DNA of 64,000 bases from Lucinisca nassula (GCA_963580285.1 OY757011.1:2260501-2324500); one strand, 5' to 3'; positions 43,122 through 54,048 are shown, counted from the first letter of the stretch. A program made the numbers and translations. The notes: generated by a model not told the origin, from the sequence alone.

Positions 43122-43420
43122 GGCCCCCGCCCATCGGGGCTGGAAGAAATAGATGAGCTGCATGATGCTTCCACGCAGAGCTGAAACCGACCACACACGA
43201 GTACTGGTAAACCGCTTAGAGTATCTAAGCCTGCCCAGGCATAGCGGTGTGAGTCAGACCACCCATACTTATAAACCATATTGGTTTCATTGGGCAACAG
43301 GGCTTGATATGTCACTTCATCTCACTGTCGGGTAAAAGTCGCACAAAATTGGTAGCAACGTCTCCAGAATGACCTAAATAGTGCTGACGGGGACGTTAAA
43401 CCTCAAATTAAACAAACAAA
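43122..43420 (+). mobile_element. SINE-C, near full length
   Basis: GGCCCCCGCCCATCGGGGCT to CTCAAATTAAACAAACAAAC. Confidence 0.85.
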
Positions 43421-43516
43421 CACACAATTAAAGGGGAAACCTGCACATATTGGTTTGATACTATCCCAAAAATATGGTATAAGCAGATTCTGGTCAAACG
43501 CCGCCGCGTTCTGTGG

Positions 43517-43765
43517 CATTGCGTGAACAAGTCAGTGAAATGAACACCCCCTAAACTCCATTTTTATAAAGAGAAGACAGGGGTTTACGAAGGTAAACAT
43601 TATTGTTCTTATTATGCTCCAAGATATAGGTCATGAGAATTCGCTACAATGAGGCGGTTCTAACGAGCACCCACAGCTCATGTTTGTAGTATAAATTAGA
43701 AAACTATCACGTATTTTCATCAGAAAAGTAGTCGATTTGGAGGTGTGAAAAATGTGTTATCATAA
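43517..43765 (+). mobile_element. MITE-A, partly degraded
   Basis: CATTGCGTGAACAAGTC to GTGAAAAATGTGTTATCATA. The left palindrome arm is partly lost. Confidence 0.78.
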
Positions 43766-44800
43766 GAATTTTAAGATGGCCGCCACGACGGCCATCTTGG
43801 ATATTTGAACGGAATGAGTTGAGCAAATCTGATTCTTCATGTAACCCAAATGCCTCCAATCAAGTTTCAGCTCAATTCGACCTCTTGTTCGGGAGATGTT
43901 GTTTAAAGAATTTCAAGATGGCCGCCATGGCGCCCATCTTGGATATCCTAATGAAACGATTTACACAAATCTGAATCTCCATGTAATCCCGATGTCTCCC
44001 TTCAATTTTCAGCTCAATTCGACCTTTGGTTTGGGAGAAAATGGCATTTGAAGAATTTCAAGATGGCTGCCACGGCGGCCATCTTGGATATCCGAACGGA
44101 ACGATTAGAGCAAATCTAAATCTCCATGTGATCCTGATGCATCCCATCAAGTTTCAGCTCAATTCGACCTTTTGTTCAGCGGGAGATGTCGTTTGAAGAA
44201 TTTCAAGATGGCCGCTATCTTGGATACTGGAATGGAACGTTTTTTTGTTTTTTTTTTTTTTTTTTGCAAATCTGAATCTCCATGTCATTCCGATGCCTCC
44301 CATCAAGTTTCAGATCAATTTGGCCTTTAGTATGGAAGGAGATGTCGTTTGAAGAATTTCAAGATGACCTCCATGGCGACCACTTTGGATATCTGATTGG
44401 AAAAAAAATTGTGCAAATCTAAATCTACATGTCACCCCCATGCCTCCCATCAAGTTTCAGATGAATTTGACCTTTGAAGAATTTAAAGATGGCACCACGG
44501 CGGCCATCTTAGAGATTGAAACGGAATGATTTGTGCAAATCTGAATATCCATGTCACCACGATGCCTCCCATTAAGTTTCAAATCAATTCGACCTTCGGT
44601 TTAGGAGGTGATGTCGTTTGAAAAATGTCAAGATGGCCGCCATAGCCTCTTCGAAAACCGAACGGAACCATTTTAGCAAATCTGAATCTTCATGTCACCA
44701 GGATGCTTCCCACCAGGTATCAGCTTAATCGAAATTGTGAAAAGTTAACGACGGACGGACGACGGACAACAGGCTACGGCATAAGCTGACCTGGAGCGAA
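43766..44800. repeat. Tandem module array T2 (~7 units of ~150 bp)
   Basis: Each unit has AAGAATTTCAAGATGGCCGC, CGGCCATCTTGGATATC, CAAATCTGAATCTCCATGT, CCTCCCATCAAGTTTCAG and CAATTCGACCTTTGG. Each also contains a small palindrome (AAGATGGCCGCC / GGCGGCCATCTT). The array ends in GACGGACGGACGACGGAC. Non-coding. Confidence 0.85.
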
Positions 44801-44820
44801 GGTGAGCTACATGTTACTAG

Positions 44821-45060
44821 ACCCTAACGAAATCCGCAATAGCGGAAATCCAAACGAACAGTTACTTTCCCACAAAATGGACAATTGGCTATCCAAAACG
44901 AAAATATTTAAGCGAGAAATACAAACCAAAGATTTGCAAAGACTAACCATAAAAAAAAATAAACCGCGACAGGAGAACCGCCTTGGAACGGTCAGTGAAA
45001 AGAATTTCTCTTCGGGTTTGGGTTGGGCTTCAATCGATTTTTCGAGGCGTTATTATGTAG
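44821..45060 (-). repeat. RX 3'-UTR fragment, minus
   Basis: GAACAGTTACTTTCCCACA, CCGCGACAGGAGAACCGCC and GGAACGGTCAGTGAAAAG: reversed RX landmarks. The 130-codon plus-strand ORF over it is antisense of the UTR and not a gene. Confidence 0.75.
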
Positions 45061-45685
45061 GACTTTCTAGCAAAGAAATGTATAACAGGTGCGTATTGAG
45101 CAAATTTACTCGACCAAACCGTGAAAAACGCCGAGGTACACTCACCAAATGGATTCTGCTCCAACTGGGCAATGCAAGAGTCCAGCTTCGGTAGACCGCC
45201 TTTTGGTATGCTTTTTGCAAGCGGTCCTAATGACTATATATACCATAATATTATTTGTTTTCACATAATCGGGTGACTTGGTTTAACTTTTGTCACCAGG
45301 ATATTCAAAGGGAAGGAGCAAACGATAGCTCACGACTATCCAAAATATAAAAAAGATCAGACGCAGAACGCGGCGTCTGATCTGGGTCTACACTATTTGC
45401 TCAAAGAAGCTCCATCCTACTCTCTCACTTCCAATACTGTTAGTGATTACCAAGAGCATCCTGTCAGTGCTAGAAAGTAAATAGGACAGACCCTAAAATG
45501 CTCAACATTTGTCTGGTTGATCTCGGCCTTGTTTCATGCCAAACAAATTATCGACAGCCAACTCCCCGAGGCTTAATGCACGAGAAGAAACTTTAGAAAT
45601 CATTTTTGTACATTTTTGTACAACTTACATCAAACAAAACATACCGGACACTCCTATAATTAAAAATGGACCTCTCCAAACTTAA
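45061..45685. other. Unassigned, with GATCAGACG palindrome
   Basis: Contains a hairpin at 45356-45405 (GATCAGACGCAGAACGCGG / CGTCTGATC) and a stretch homologous to the MITE-A flank at 42573 (GTTAGTGATTACCAAGAGC). No gene. Confidence 0.6.
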
Positions 45686-46225
45686 AAAATTTATGATAAA
45701 CGCGATGACTTTGATTTTGAGATTGTAAATTTTCCTTTTTTTGGATGGTGATGTTCCTCGTGCGCCATCCTATGGCGTTTATATTTCGCAATTAATTCGA
45801 TTTGCTATAGTGTGTAGTCATGTAACTGACTTCAACACTCGTAATAAATTATTAACGGCTAAACTCCTTAATCAGGGTTATCGGTACCATAAACTACGCA
45901 AAGCCTTTTCAAAATTTATAGACGCCATTCTGATTTAATTTCAAAATTCAATATTGGACTTAAATCTCTTCTGCAACAAGGTCTATCGGAACCCGAATTT
46001 TATGGTGACTTAGATTACAAATTCAGAAAAATATATAACCGCAATGACTTCAGCACCCACTTTCGTAAAATCATTCTTCGATATAAAAAGATTGGGTACA
46101 ACATGGATGTTATACGACAGACTGCATGCATGGTAGTTAACCCAATCACGGTTGGCAACTTTGCTTCCCTCTTTAATTGCACGCCGGTGGGTCAGGCCTC
46201 AGATTCTATGACGGCTCCAACGTAA
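45686..46225 (+). pseudogene. RX reverse-transcriptase C-terminal region, frameshifted copy
   Basis: Same coding segment as 47111-47650 but broken: one extra T in the T-run after GTAAATTTTCC (seven instead of six) and one T lost before ATAGACGCC. Remaining pieces read YGVYISQLIRFAIVCS and LLNQGYRYHKLRKAFSKF. Followed by RX 3' UTR (46226-46790) and a second partial UTR (46791-47109). Confidence 0.88.
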
Positions 46226-47110
46226 AGGCTTATTGAAAATTAGAGAGATAATGTTGGTTGGTGCCTGATGCTCTGTCTCTGGTCGGGCTCATCGGAGTCT
46301 AACTGTTGGTTTTCTTTTGCTCCAGCATTTCAGTGGTTTCTTGCTGTCGAGTCCTCACCGTTGTCTCACCTCTGTGGTTCTTTGATTTTTGTGTTCACGG
46401 AGATGTTGCACTGATGAGTTAGGAGGCCTTTATGCGGACTGAACAAATTATTTGTCTAAATGGCGACAGAAGTAAGGGCGAGGATTGTGGCCACGTAAAA
46501 TCGATTTAAGCCCCCGAGTGGAAATCTTCCACTGACCGTTCCAAGGCGGCTCTTCTGTGGCGATTTATTTATGTTGTTATTTGCTACTTACTGTGTGTAT
46601 CACTTGTGTCTTTTGGTTTTGGTTGGCCATATGGCCATTTTGTGGGAAAGTAACTGTCCTTATGGCCTTCCTTTGTTTAGGTTTCCATTATGGTCTGGTC
46701 GCTTAATGTTTGTATTTCTTTCCCCTTGGTGTCTTTTATGGGTGGAGTAAGTTAATTGTATCAATTCCTGATCTTTGTTTTACTTCTACTTAGGAGGCCT
46801 TCTTGTGGACTGAGCGGGTTGTTTGTCTAAATCGCGACGGAAGTAAGGGCGAGGATTGTGGCCACGTAAAATCGATTTGGTCCCCCCAGTGGAAATCTTT
46901 CCACTGACCGTTCCAGGGCGGTTCTTCTGTGGCGATTTATTTATGTTGTTGTTTGTTACTTACTGTGTGTATCACTTGTGTCTTTTAATTTTGGATGGTC
47001 ATACGGCCATTTTGTGGGAAAGTAACTGTCCTTATGGCCTTCCTTTGTTTAGGTTTCCATTATGGTCTGGTCGCTTAATGTTTGTATTTCTTTCCCTTTG
47101 GTGTCTTTGC
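46226..47110 (+). repeat. RX 3' UTR, two tandem partial copies
   Basis: First UTR runs AGGCTTATTGAAAATTAGAG, CCAGCATTTCAGTGG, TGATGAGTTAGGAGGCC ... TTTACTTCTACT (46790). A second UTR starts inside the unit at TAGGAGGCCTTCTTGTGG (46791) and stops at GGTGTCTTTG (47109), directly before the second coding copy. Confidence 0.85.
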
Positions 47111-47650
47111 AAAATTTATGATAAACGCGATGACTTTGATTTTGAGATTGTAAATTTTCCTTTTTTGGATGGTGATGTTCCTCGTGCGCCATCCTATGGC
47201 GTTTATATTTCGCAATTAATTCGATTTGCTAGAGTGTGTAGTCATGTAACTGACTTCAACACTCGTAATAAATTATTAACGGCTAAACTTCTTAATCAGG
47301 GTTATCGGTACCATAAACTACGCAAAGCCTTTTCAAAATTTTATAGACGCCATTCTGATTTAATTTCAAAATTCAATATTGGACTTAAATCTCTTCTGCA
47401 ACAAGGTCTATCGGAACCCGAATTTTATGGTGACTTAGTATACAAATTCAGAAAAATGTATAACCGCAATGACTTCAGCACCCAATTTCGTAAAATCATT
47501 CTTCGATATAAAAAGATTGGGTACAACATGGATATTATACGACAGACTGCATGCATGGTAGTTAACCCAATCACGGTTGGCAACTTTGCTTCCCTCTTTA
47601 ATTGCACGCCGGTGGGTCAGGCCTCAGATTCTATGACGGCTCCAACGTAA
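47111..47650 (+). CDS. RX retroelement, C-terminal RT-type domain (partial)
   Basis: Open for ~179 codons from AAAATTTATGAT to a TAA at 47648. Residues include KIYDKRDDFDFEIVNFPF, PSYGVYISQLIRFARVCS, LLNQGYRYHKLRKAFSKFYR, GLSEPEFYGDLVYKF and NPITVGNFASLF. From memory this matches the conserved C-terminal part (after the RT palm) of a retroelement reverse-transcriptase family common in invertebrates; class uncertain. The N-terminal palm with the catalytic Asp residues is absent, so this is a 5'-truncated insertion. The ORF continues upstream into UTR sequence, an artefact of tandem joining. Second unit of a 1,425 bp tandem repeat. Confidence 0.82.
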   Translation, partial: KIYDKRDDFDFEIVNFPFLDGDVPRAPSYGVYISQLIRFARVCSHVTDFNTRNKLLTAKLLNQGYRYHKLRKAFSKFYRRHSDLISKFNIGLKSLLQQGLSEPEFYGDLVYKFRKMYNRNDFSTQFRKIILRYKKIGYNMDIIRQTACMVVNPITVGNFASLFNCTPVGQASDSMTAPT

Positions 47651-48497
47651 AGGCTTATTGAAAATTAAAGAGATAATGTTGGTTGGTGCCTGATGCTCTG
47701 TCTCTGGTCGGGCTCATCGGAGTCTAACTGTTAGTTTTCTTTTGCTCCAGCATTTCAGTGGTTTCTTGCTGTCGAGTCCTCACCGTTGTCTCACCTCTGT
47801 GGTTCTTTGATTTCTGTGTTCACGGAGATGTTGCACTGATGAGTTAGGAGGCCTTCATGCGGACTGAACAAATTATTTGTCTAAATCGCGACGGAAGTAA
47901 GGGCGAGGATTGTGGCCACGTATAATCGATTTAAGCCCCCCAGTGGAAATCTTCCACTGACCGTTCCAAGGCGGCTCTTCTGTGGCGATTTATTTATGTT
48001 GTTGTTTGTTACTTACTGTGTGTATCACTTGTGTCATTTAATTTTGGATGGCCATATGACCATTTTGTGGGAAAGTAACTGTCCATATGGCCTTCCTTTG
48101 TTTAGGTTTCCATTATGGTCTGGTCGCTTAATGTTTGTATTTCTTTCCCTTTGGTGTCTTTTATGGATGGAGTAAGTTAATTGTATCAATTCCTGATCTT
48201 TGTTTTACTTCTACTTTGATGGGTGGAGTAAGTTAATTGTATCGATTCCTGATCTTTGTTTTACTTCTACTTTATTTATGTTGTTGTTTGTTACTTACTG
48301 TGTGTATCACTTGTGTCTTTTTATTTTGGATGGCCATATGGCCATTTTGTGGGAAAGTAACTGTCCTTATGGCCTTCCTTTGTTTAGGTTTCCATTATGG
48401 TCTGGTCGCTTAATGTTTGTGTTTCTTTCCCTTTGGTGTCTTTGACGGTGGAGTTAGTTAATTGTATCGATTCTTGATCTTTGTTTTACTTCTACTT
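47651..48497 (+). repeat. RX 3' UTR, tandem partial copies
   Basis: Full UTR to TTTACTTCTACTTT (48217), a 56 bp repeat of its last part (48218-48273), then another partial UTR from ATTTATGTTGTTGTTTG to TTTACTTCTACTT (48497). This gives the clearest RX 3' end. Confidence 0.88.
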
Positions 48498-48660
48498 GAA
48501 AAGGTGGAAGATTCCATTGCCATGGTTTAAAGATGTCAGAACACACACAGTAATGGCTAGACTTTCAAACAAAAATCGAGAAACTCCTTCTGGTCCAATT
48601 TCGTCTGGATAATCACCTAATTGTCTAAAGTTTAGCAGGTTATTGATAAATTCGTCCCCT
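48498..48660 (-). other. Exon-like fragment cut by RX
   Basis: On the minus strand a pyrimidine-rich stretch with TTTTCTTTAATGTG and TATTTTGCCTTAG precedes GGGGACGAATTTATC at 48660, a convincing 3' splice site. The reading frame then runs ~54 codons (GDEFINNLLNFRQLGDYPDE, IGPEGVSRFLFESLAITVCV, LTSLNHGNGIFHLF) until it meets the RX 3' end at 48497, where a stop arises. The protein is not recognised. Composition is balanced and protein-like, unlike the nearby UTR ORFs. Likely a remnant of a host exon; low to moderate certainty. Confidence 0.5.
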
Positions 48661-48835
48661 AAGGCAAAATACACATTAAAGAAAACGAAGGAAAGCTTTT
48701 ATTTTACGTCTAGCCATAAATTATATTTTAAGCAAAATGTTAAATGTAGTAACCACACAAACAGTGATTTATGGTAACAGCGATTATGAGAACACTAGTT
48801 TTTCTTCTGAAAAGCGATTAATATAGGAGTCGTAT

Positions 48836-49250
48836 ATGGGTGTTAGGGGTAGATGGAAAAATCCGTCCCGAGGGACACTGTCCGGCATGACGAGGCTTGC
48901 CGAGTGATGCCGGACAGTGATTCCGAGGGACGGATTTTTCTTTCCACCCCTCACACCCGTATTGGATTCCTTTTTCTTGCATACCTTTCATTTCTTAGCG
49001 CGGATTTTTAATGCTGCAGTCACTTCGGTTACCAACGTACGCCATATTGTGTTGACACTGCAGGAATGTTAAGTGACGTCACGTAACGTGCTGTGACGTC
49101 AACCTTAACGCGGCACATACACGATCGTAATCAACCAGTGCATTTATCAAACACGCGATTATGTTCGATTTTGGGTCGGAAAACTAGGGTCTATACATAA
49201 ATTTCTATCCAGGGTAAAATCACGAATTTCCTTGTCTGGTGTGCAAGAAG
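48836..49250. mobile_element. H element, complete-looking
   Basis: Hairpin 48836-48961 (arms ATCCGTCCCGAGGGACA, TGTCCGGCAT with complements and outer GGGTGT.AGGGGT), then TTTTTCTTGCATACC, GTGACGTCACGTAACGTG and CCTTGTCTGGTGTGCAAGAA. The same order of parts occurs in 28000-28505, 56757-57115 and 58212-58555. Confidence 0.8.
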
Positions 49251-49254
49251 CAAC

Positions 49255-49706
49255 GTTATATCACACGGGTGTGTTCAAAACAACAGTTTTCCATATGACG
49301 TCGCTGCTATTTTGTGGATAACGTTATATCATAAAAATCATATGACCAGACAACGGCAGACGTAAAAAAAAATAACACGGTTACTGGCACGTAACGCCAT
49401 CACGTTGTCCGTTCAAAACGCATTATTTCTGTAATCCCACTTAAAACCATTCTGAAATCCTACTTAAAATCGTACATGACAACATCACGGCACACGTGTA
49501 ATAACATACGTAACATCATGACGTTGTCCGTTACAACCGTATGACTTCTATTGAAAATCTGCAGCAATGAGATCTGACTTAAAATCGTAATATGATAAAC
49601 AAAATCTTACACTCGTGTTCATATCAAACGATGCTTATGAAGCTCGCCAAAGGCTCGTTTCGTTAATTTCATATGACATGACCACTCGTTTAAGATTATT
49701 CCCTTT
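49255..49706 (-). mobile_element. Q-type element, diverged
   Basis: Body with CATATGACGTCG and repeated GTAACGCCATCACGTTGTC, then a hairpin at its right (AAATCTTACACTCGTG ... GACCACTCGTTTAAGATT). Orientation opposite to 54049 and 63705. Confidence 0.6.
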
Positions 49707-49755
49707 ATATCGCAAAGGTGAGTCCACAAGAACGCTTTATCACATAACGTAACAT

Positions 49756-50088
49756 CATCACGAAAACACGCCTGTATAATTTTGCCCCCCTCGAATCCCA
49801 CTTTTATGTAGTAAAACTGGGGTTTACAGGGATAAACCTTATTTTTCTTATTTCTGCTCTAAAATATAGATTGTGGGTACTCGTAAAAACCAACTCAACG
49901 AGGCGGTTCTAACGAGTACCCACAATCTATATTTTGAGCAGAAATGAGGATTGAGGCGTTTCTAACGAGTACCCACAATCTATATTTTACAGCAGGTATA
50001 AGAAAAATATCACAATTTTCAGCTTAAAATGTTCCTTTTTTCGGCATTAAAGTTTGCAATGTATTTGCATTGGCGTGTTTTCGAAATG
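49756..50088 (+). mobile_element. MITE-B with repeated arm
   Basis: CATCACGAAAACACGCC to TTGGCGTGTTTTCGAAATG. The right arm and GAGTACCCACAATCTATATT occur twice (49900-49945 and 49955-49990). Confidence 0.85.
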
Positions 50089-50163
50089 TATTTAGTAGAT
50101 AACGTCTTGTCTTAAAAATCACGTGACAACACGTGTAATAACACATGGCTACTGGCGCTAAAA

Positions 50164-50440
50164 CATTACGATAACACACCCGTGCTACATAATGGATTCT
50201 TCATATCTCCAAAATGGCTAATTTTCTGATAAAATTCGTGATATTTTTCTTATTTATATCGCAAACATAGGTTGTTGGTGCTCGTTAGAACCGCCTCATT
50301 GAGGCGGTCCTAACGAGTACTCACAACCTATGTCTAGGAGCAGCAATAAGCAAAATAATGTATACCCCTTAAAACCCCAGTTTTCTATATATAAACTGGG
50401 GTTTAGAGGGGTGATCATTTCACGGACTTGCTATCATGAT
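50164..50440 (-). mobile_element. MITE-A, full length
   Basis: CATTACGATAACACACCCG to GACTTGCTATCATGAT, with central palindrome GAACCGCCTCATTGAGGCGGTCC. Confidence 0.88.
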
Positions 50441-50760
50441 ACTCATGACGCCGTGCGTGAAAACTCTTCGTCAACGATAAAATCGATTTTAAATCGGTTT
50501 ATGATAAACAGAATCTCAACGTCGTGGTTATTTCATATGAAATTTATGAAACTCGCCGAATGGACCACTCGTGTAAGATCCTCTATACATCGCAGCTCTT
50601 TCGTTGTCGTATTATTAACGATCCGAAAAGAAACGCAACTGTTTTGCTGTAAACTGCAACTTAACAGAAAATTTACAGAAAATATTTAGACGCGATCCGT
50701 AAAATCAAACTCTCAAGTGTGCAAATCGTGTTTTTTTTTTTTTTTTTTTTTCTTTGTTGT
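50441..50760. other. Q-type half hairpin and poly-T
   Basis: GTTTATGATAAACAGAATC, ATTTCATATGAAATTTATGA and CCACTCGTGTAAGATCC resemble the Q hairpin. T-run at 50731-50751. Confidence 0.5.
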
Positions 50761-50769
50761 TGTTTTGTT

Positions 50770-51840
50770 TTTTTTACGTCCCCGGTAGCAATAGCGGGGA
50801 CATTTTGTTTTTGCCCTGGTTTGTTTGTGTGTGTGTTTGTTTGTTGGCTGGTTGGTTGGTTTGAACGTGTACAACTATAACGTTGGTCATAACTTATGAG
50901 CCGTTTGAGATAGATCATTCATATTTGGCATGTAGGTTTCTTGTGACAAGAGCTTCATATTCATGCAAAAACAATTATCTCAACGACCTTGACCTTGAAC
51001 CTACTTAAAAGAAAGAAAAATAACATTGGTCATAACTTTTGAACCGCTTGCGATACATATTTGGTATGCATGTTCCTCGTGGCACAGCTTTACATTCATC
51101 CAAAAAATTTGACCTGTGACCTTGACCTTTGACCTACTAAAAAGAAAAAAATAGCATTTTGATCATAACTTTTGAACAGTTTGAGATATAGCCTTTATAT
51201 TTTGCATGTATGTTCCTTGTGACAAGAGCTTTACATTCACACAAACAATTTTGACCTGTGACCTTGATCTTTGGCCTACTTGAAAGTAAAGGTTAAAATT
51301 TGTCATATCTTTTGAACCGCTTGAGATACAGCCTTCATATTAGGCATGTAGGTCCCTTGTGACATTCATGCAAACCTTTAGACCTTTGACCTTGAACTTT
51401 GACCTACTTAAAAGAAGACATAACATTTTGGTCATAACTTTCGAACCATTTTGGATACAGCCTTCATATTTGGCATGTAGGTTCCCTGTCCCTGTGATAA
51501 GAGCTTTACAATCATGCAAAAAATTGACCGTGCCCTTGATCTTTGACTTACTTAAAAGAAAGAATAAAATTGTTCAAAACTTTTAAACCGTTTAAGGTAG
51601 AGCCTTCATATTTGGCGTGTAGGTTCTTTGTGACATGAGCTTAACATTCATAAAAAAAAATTGAGATGTGTCCTTGACCTATGACCTACTTAAAAGAAAA
51701 ATATTATTGATCATAACTTTTGAACCGTTTACGATAGAGCCTTCATATCTGGCATGCAGGTTCCTTGTGTCAAGGGCTTCCCATTCAAACAAAAAAGCTT
51801 GACCTGTGACCTTGAACTATGACCAACTTTGAAAAAAATG
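50770..51840. repeat. Tandem module array T3 (~7 units of ~135 bp)
   Basis: Each unit: GGTCATAACTTTTGAACCG, GATA.AGCCTTCATATTTGG, GGTTCCTTGTGACAAGAG and GACCTGTGACCTTGACCTTT followed by GACCTACTT. It begins with a small palindrome ACGTCCCCGGTAGC / GCGGGGACA. Each unit carries several AGGTCA-type half-sites on the minus strand. Confidence 0.88.
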
Positions 51841-52990
51841 ACCATGCTCGGGGACATGTTCGTGTTTCATAAATACATCTTCTCTCCTTAACCAGTGGAT
51901 GGATTTTTAAAATAATTTTTGTAGGAATGTTCCTAGAGTGATCCTGCACAAAAATGCCTATATGGTTCCGCTCCGTTGAACAAGATGGCCACAAAAGCTA
52001 AAAAATAAAAAAAAGAAAACAAAACAATTTAAAAGGCAATTTCCTCATAGACCACTGGCCTAGTGTATTAATAATTTCACAGGAATATTCCTTGTTTGAA
52101 CCTCTACCAAAATTGTCCAAACGTTCCGCTCGGATGAACAAAGATTGCCACCAGAGCTAAAGATAGATAAATCGTCTAGTCTGTCCACAACATACTTAAA
52201 AGACATCTCGTAGACCTTGGAACGGATTTTGAAATAATTTCAGTACAGGAAGTTTCCTGATCCTCTATCAAAATTACCCAAACCGTTTTGATAGAATGAA
52301 CAAGATGATTAGAGCTAAAATTAGAAAACATTGTCTGTCAACAGTATACTTAAGGCATCTCCTCCTTAACCAGTGAACGGATTTTGGAACAATTTTACAG
52401 TAAAATTCCTTTGGTGACCCTGTACCAAAATTGCCCAAACCGTTCCGCTTGGGTGAACAAGGTGTCCACCAGAGAACATCATCTCGTCAATCAACAATAT
52501 ACATAAAAGACAAAAGGCATCTAGTAAACCTGGGGGCCCCTGACACAATTGCCTAAATGGTTCCGGACCGCTGAACAAAATGACCACCAGAGAAAAAAAA
52601 AGAAACAGAAAGAAAAACTTAAAACACCACCTTTTCCAAGGCCACTGGTTTAATATTAAAGTATTTTCAGAGGAATATTCCTTTGGTGATTCTTTATCAA
52701 ATTTGCTCAACTTGAATGTTATGCTCGGACGAATGGCTGTCAGATCTCAAAATAGAAAAGAAAATTTTAAACGACTTCTACTCCTTAACAAGTAGAAGGA
52801 TTTCGAAATGCTATCACAGGAATCTCCATTACATGACCCTCTACTAAATTGCTCAAACCGCTCCTCTCAGAGGAACAAAACCGCCACCAGATCTAAATAG
52901 AAAATCTTTAAAAGTCTTCCTCTCCTTAACCATTGGATGTATCTTTAAATAATTTCATAGAACTGTTCATTGCGTCACTGTCAGCTTAAA
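51841..52990. repeat. Tandem module array T4 (~7-8 units of ~150 bp)
   Basis: Units share CATCTCCTCCTTAACCAGTG, GATTTT.AAATAATTT, GGAATGTTCC, CCCAAACCGTTCCGCT and GAACAAGATGGCCACCAGAG. Directly follows T3 and is of a different unit type. Diverged, non-coding. Confidence 0.8.
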
Positions 52991-53175
52991 TTGCTAAAAT
53001 CATCTACTCCACCTCATATAACTTAACATTCAATTTGTACAACATGGATCAGATGAGCGATTTAGCGTCATTATGAACCTCTTGTTGTATGTTTTACGAT
53101 ATTCATGTCGTCACAATGAGTCGTCGCATTAGCATCTACCATCTCGTTCGTATAATGAACACCCCTCTAAACACC
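52991..53175. other. Unassigned with MITE-A scrap
   Basis: Ends with AATGAACACCCCTCTAAACA, a MITE-A fragment interrupted by the SINE-C that follows. Confidence 0.5.
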
Positions 53176-53193
53176 ACATTATGTGGAGTAAAC

Positions 53194-53495
53194 ATGCCCC
53201 CCGCCCATAGGGGCTTGAAGAAATATATGGGCTGCATGATGCTTCCACGCAGAAGTGAATCCGGCCCGCACACTAGTACTGGTAAACCGCTTAGAGGATC
53301 TAAGCTTGTCCAGGAACCGCGGTGCGAGGCGGCTCGTCCATGCTAATAAACCTTATTGGTTTCATTGGGCGACAGGGCTTGAGATGTCATTTCATCACAA
53401 TGTCGGGTAAAAGTCCCACAAATTTGAAAGCAACGTCTCCAAAATGACATTCACAGTGTTGACGGGGACGTTAAACCTCAAATCAAACAAAACAT
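53194..53495 (+). mobile_element. SINE-C, full length with 18 bp TSD
   Basis: GCCCCCCGCCCATAGGGGCT region to CAAATCAAACAAAACAT. Flanked by ACATTATGTGGAGTAAAC (53176-53193) and ACATTATGTAGAGTAAAC (53496-53513). Confidence 0.93.
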
Positions 53496-53513
53496 ACATT
53501 ATGTAGAGTAAAC

Positions 53514-53757
53514 TATTACGAAAACACGCCTATACAAATACATTGCAAACATAAGCGCCGAAAAATCGAAAGTTTTAAGATGAAAAACTGTGATAGTTTT
53601 CCTATTTTTGCTCGTCGAGGCGGTTCTAAAGAGTACCCAAAATCTATGTTTTAGAGCAGAAATAAGAAAAATAAGGTTTACCCCTGTAAACCCGAGTTTT
53701 ACCATATAAAAGTGGGGTTCAAGGGGGTCAAAATTATATAGGCGTGTTTTCGGGATG
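53514..53757 (-). mobile_element. MITE-B lacking one arm
   Basis: TATTACGAAAACACGCC to TAGGCGTGTTTTCGGGATG. One palindrome arm is deleted (GCTCGTCGAGGCGGTTC). Confidence 0.82.
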
Positions 53758-53779
53758 ATAAGTTTACACACATATACAT

Positions 53780-53995
53780 TTTTTTCATATTTCTGCCCTA
53801 CTACATAGGTTGTAGGGACTCGTTAGAACCGCCTCAATCAGACGTTTCTATCGAGTACCCATAACCCATGTTTAGAGCAAAAATATGGAAAATCCAGTGT
53901 TAAAATATTACAGTTCTAGCAAAAACTATATATTAAACTCTGGTTGTTTGCTGACATGGTAGTCTCAGATATGATATGAAAATGGCATATGATAA
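53780..53995. repeat. Diverged MITE-A-like and hairpin scraps
   Basis: GACTCGTTAGAACCGCCTC / GACGTTTCTATCGAGTACCC; then ATATGATATGAAAATGGC and ATATGATAATCTCC, related to 42198-42352. Confidence 0.55.
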
Positions 53996-54048
53996 TCTCC
54001 ATATATTGCAAGGGTGTGTTATCATGATGACTATTTAATATATAGAGG

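Noticed and set aside
44802..45194. 130-codon plus-strand ORF
   Set aside because: Antisense of an RX 3' UTR fragment, with no conserved residues.
46856..47110. N-terminal 85 residues of the 264-codon ORF that joins the RX coding end
   Set aside because: This part is RX 3' UTR sequence, found without coding context at many other sites; the fusion is created by tandem joining.
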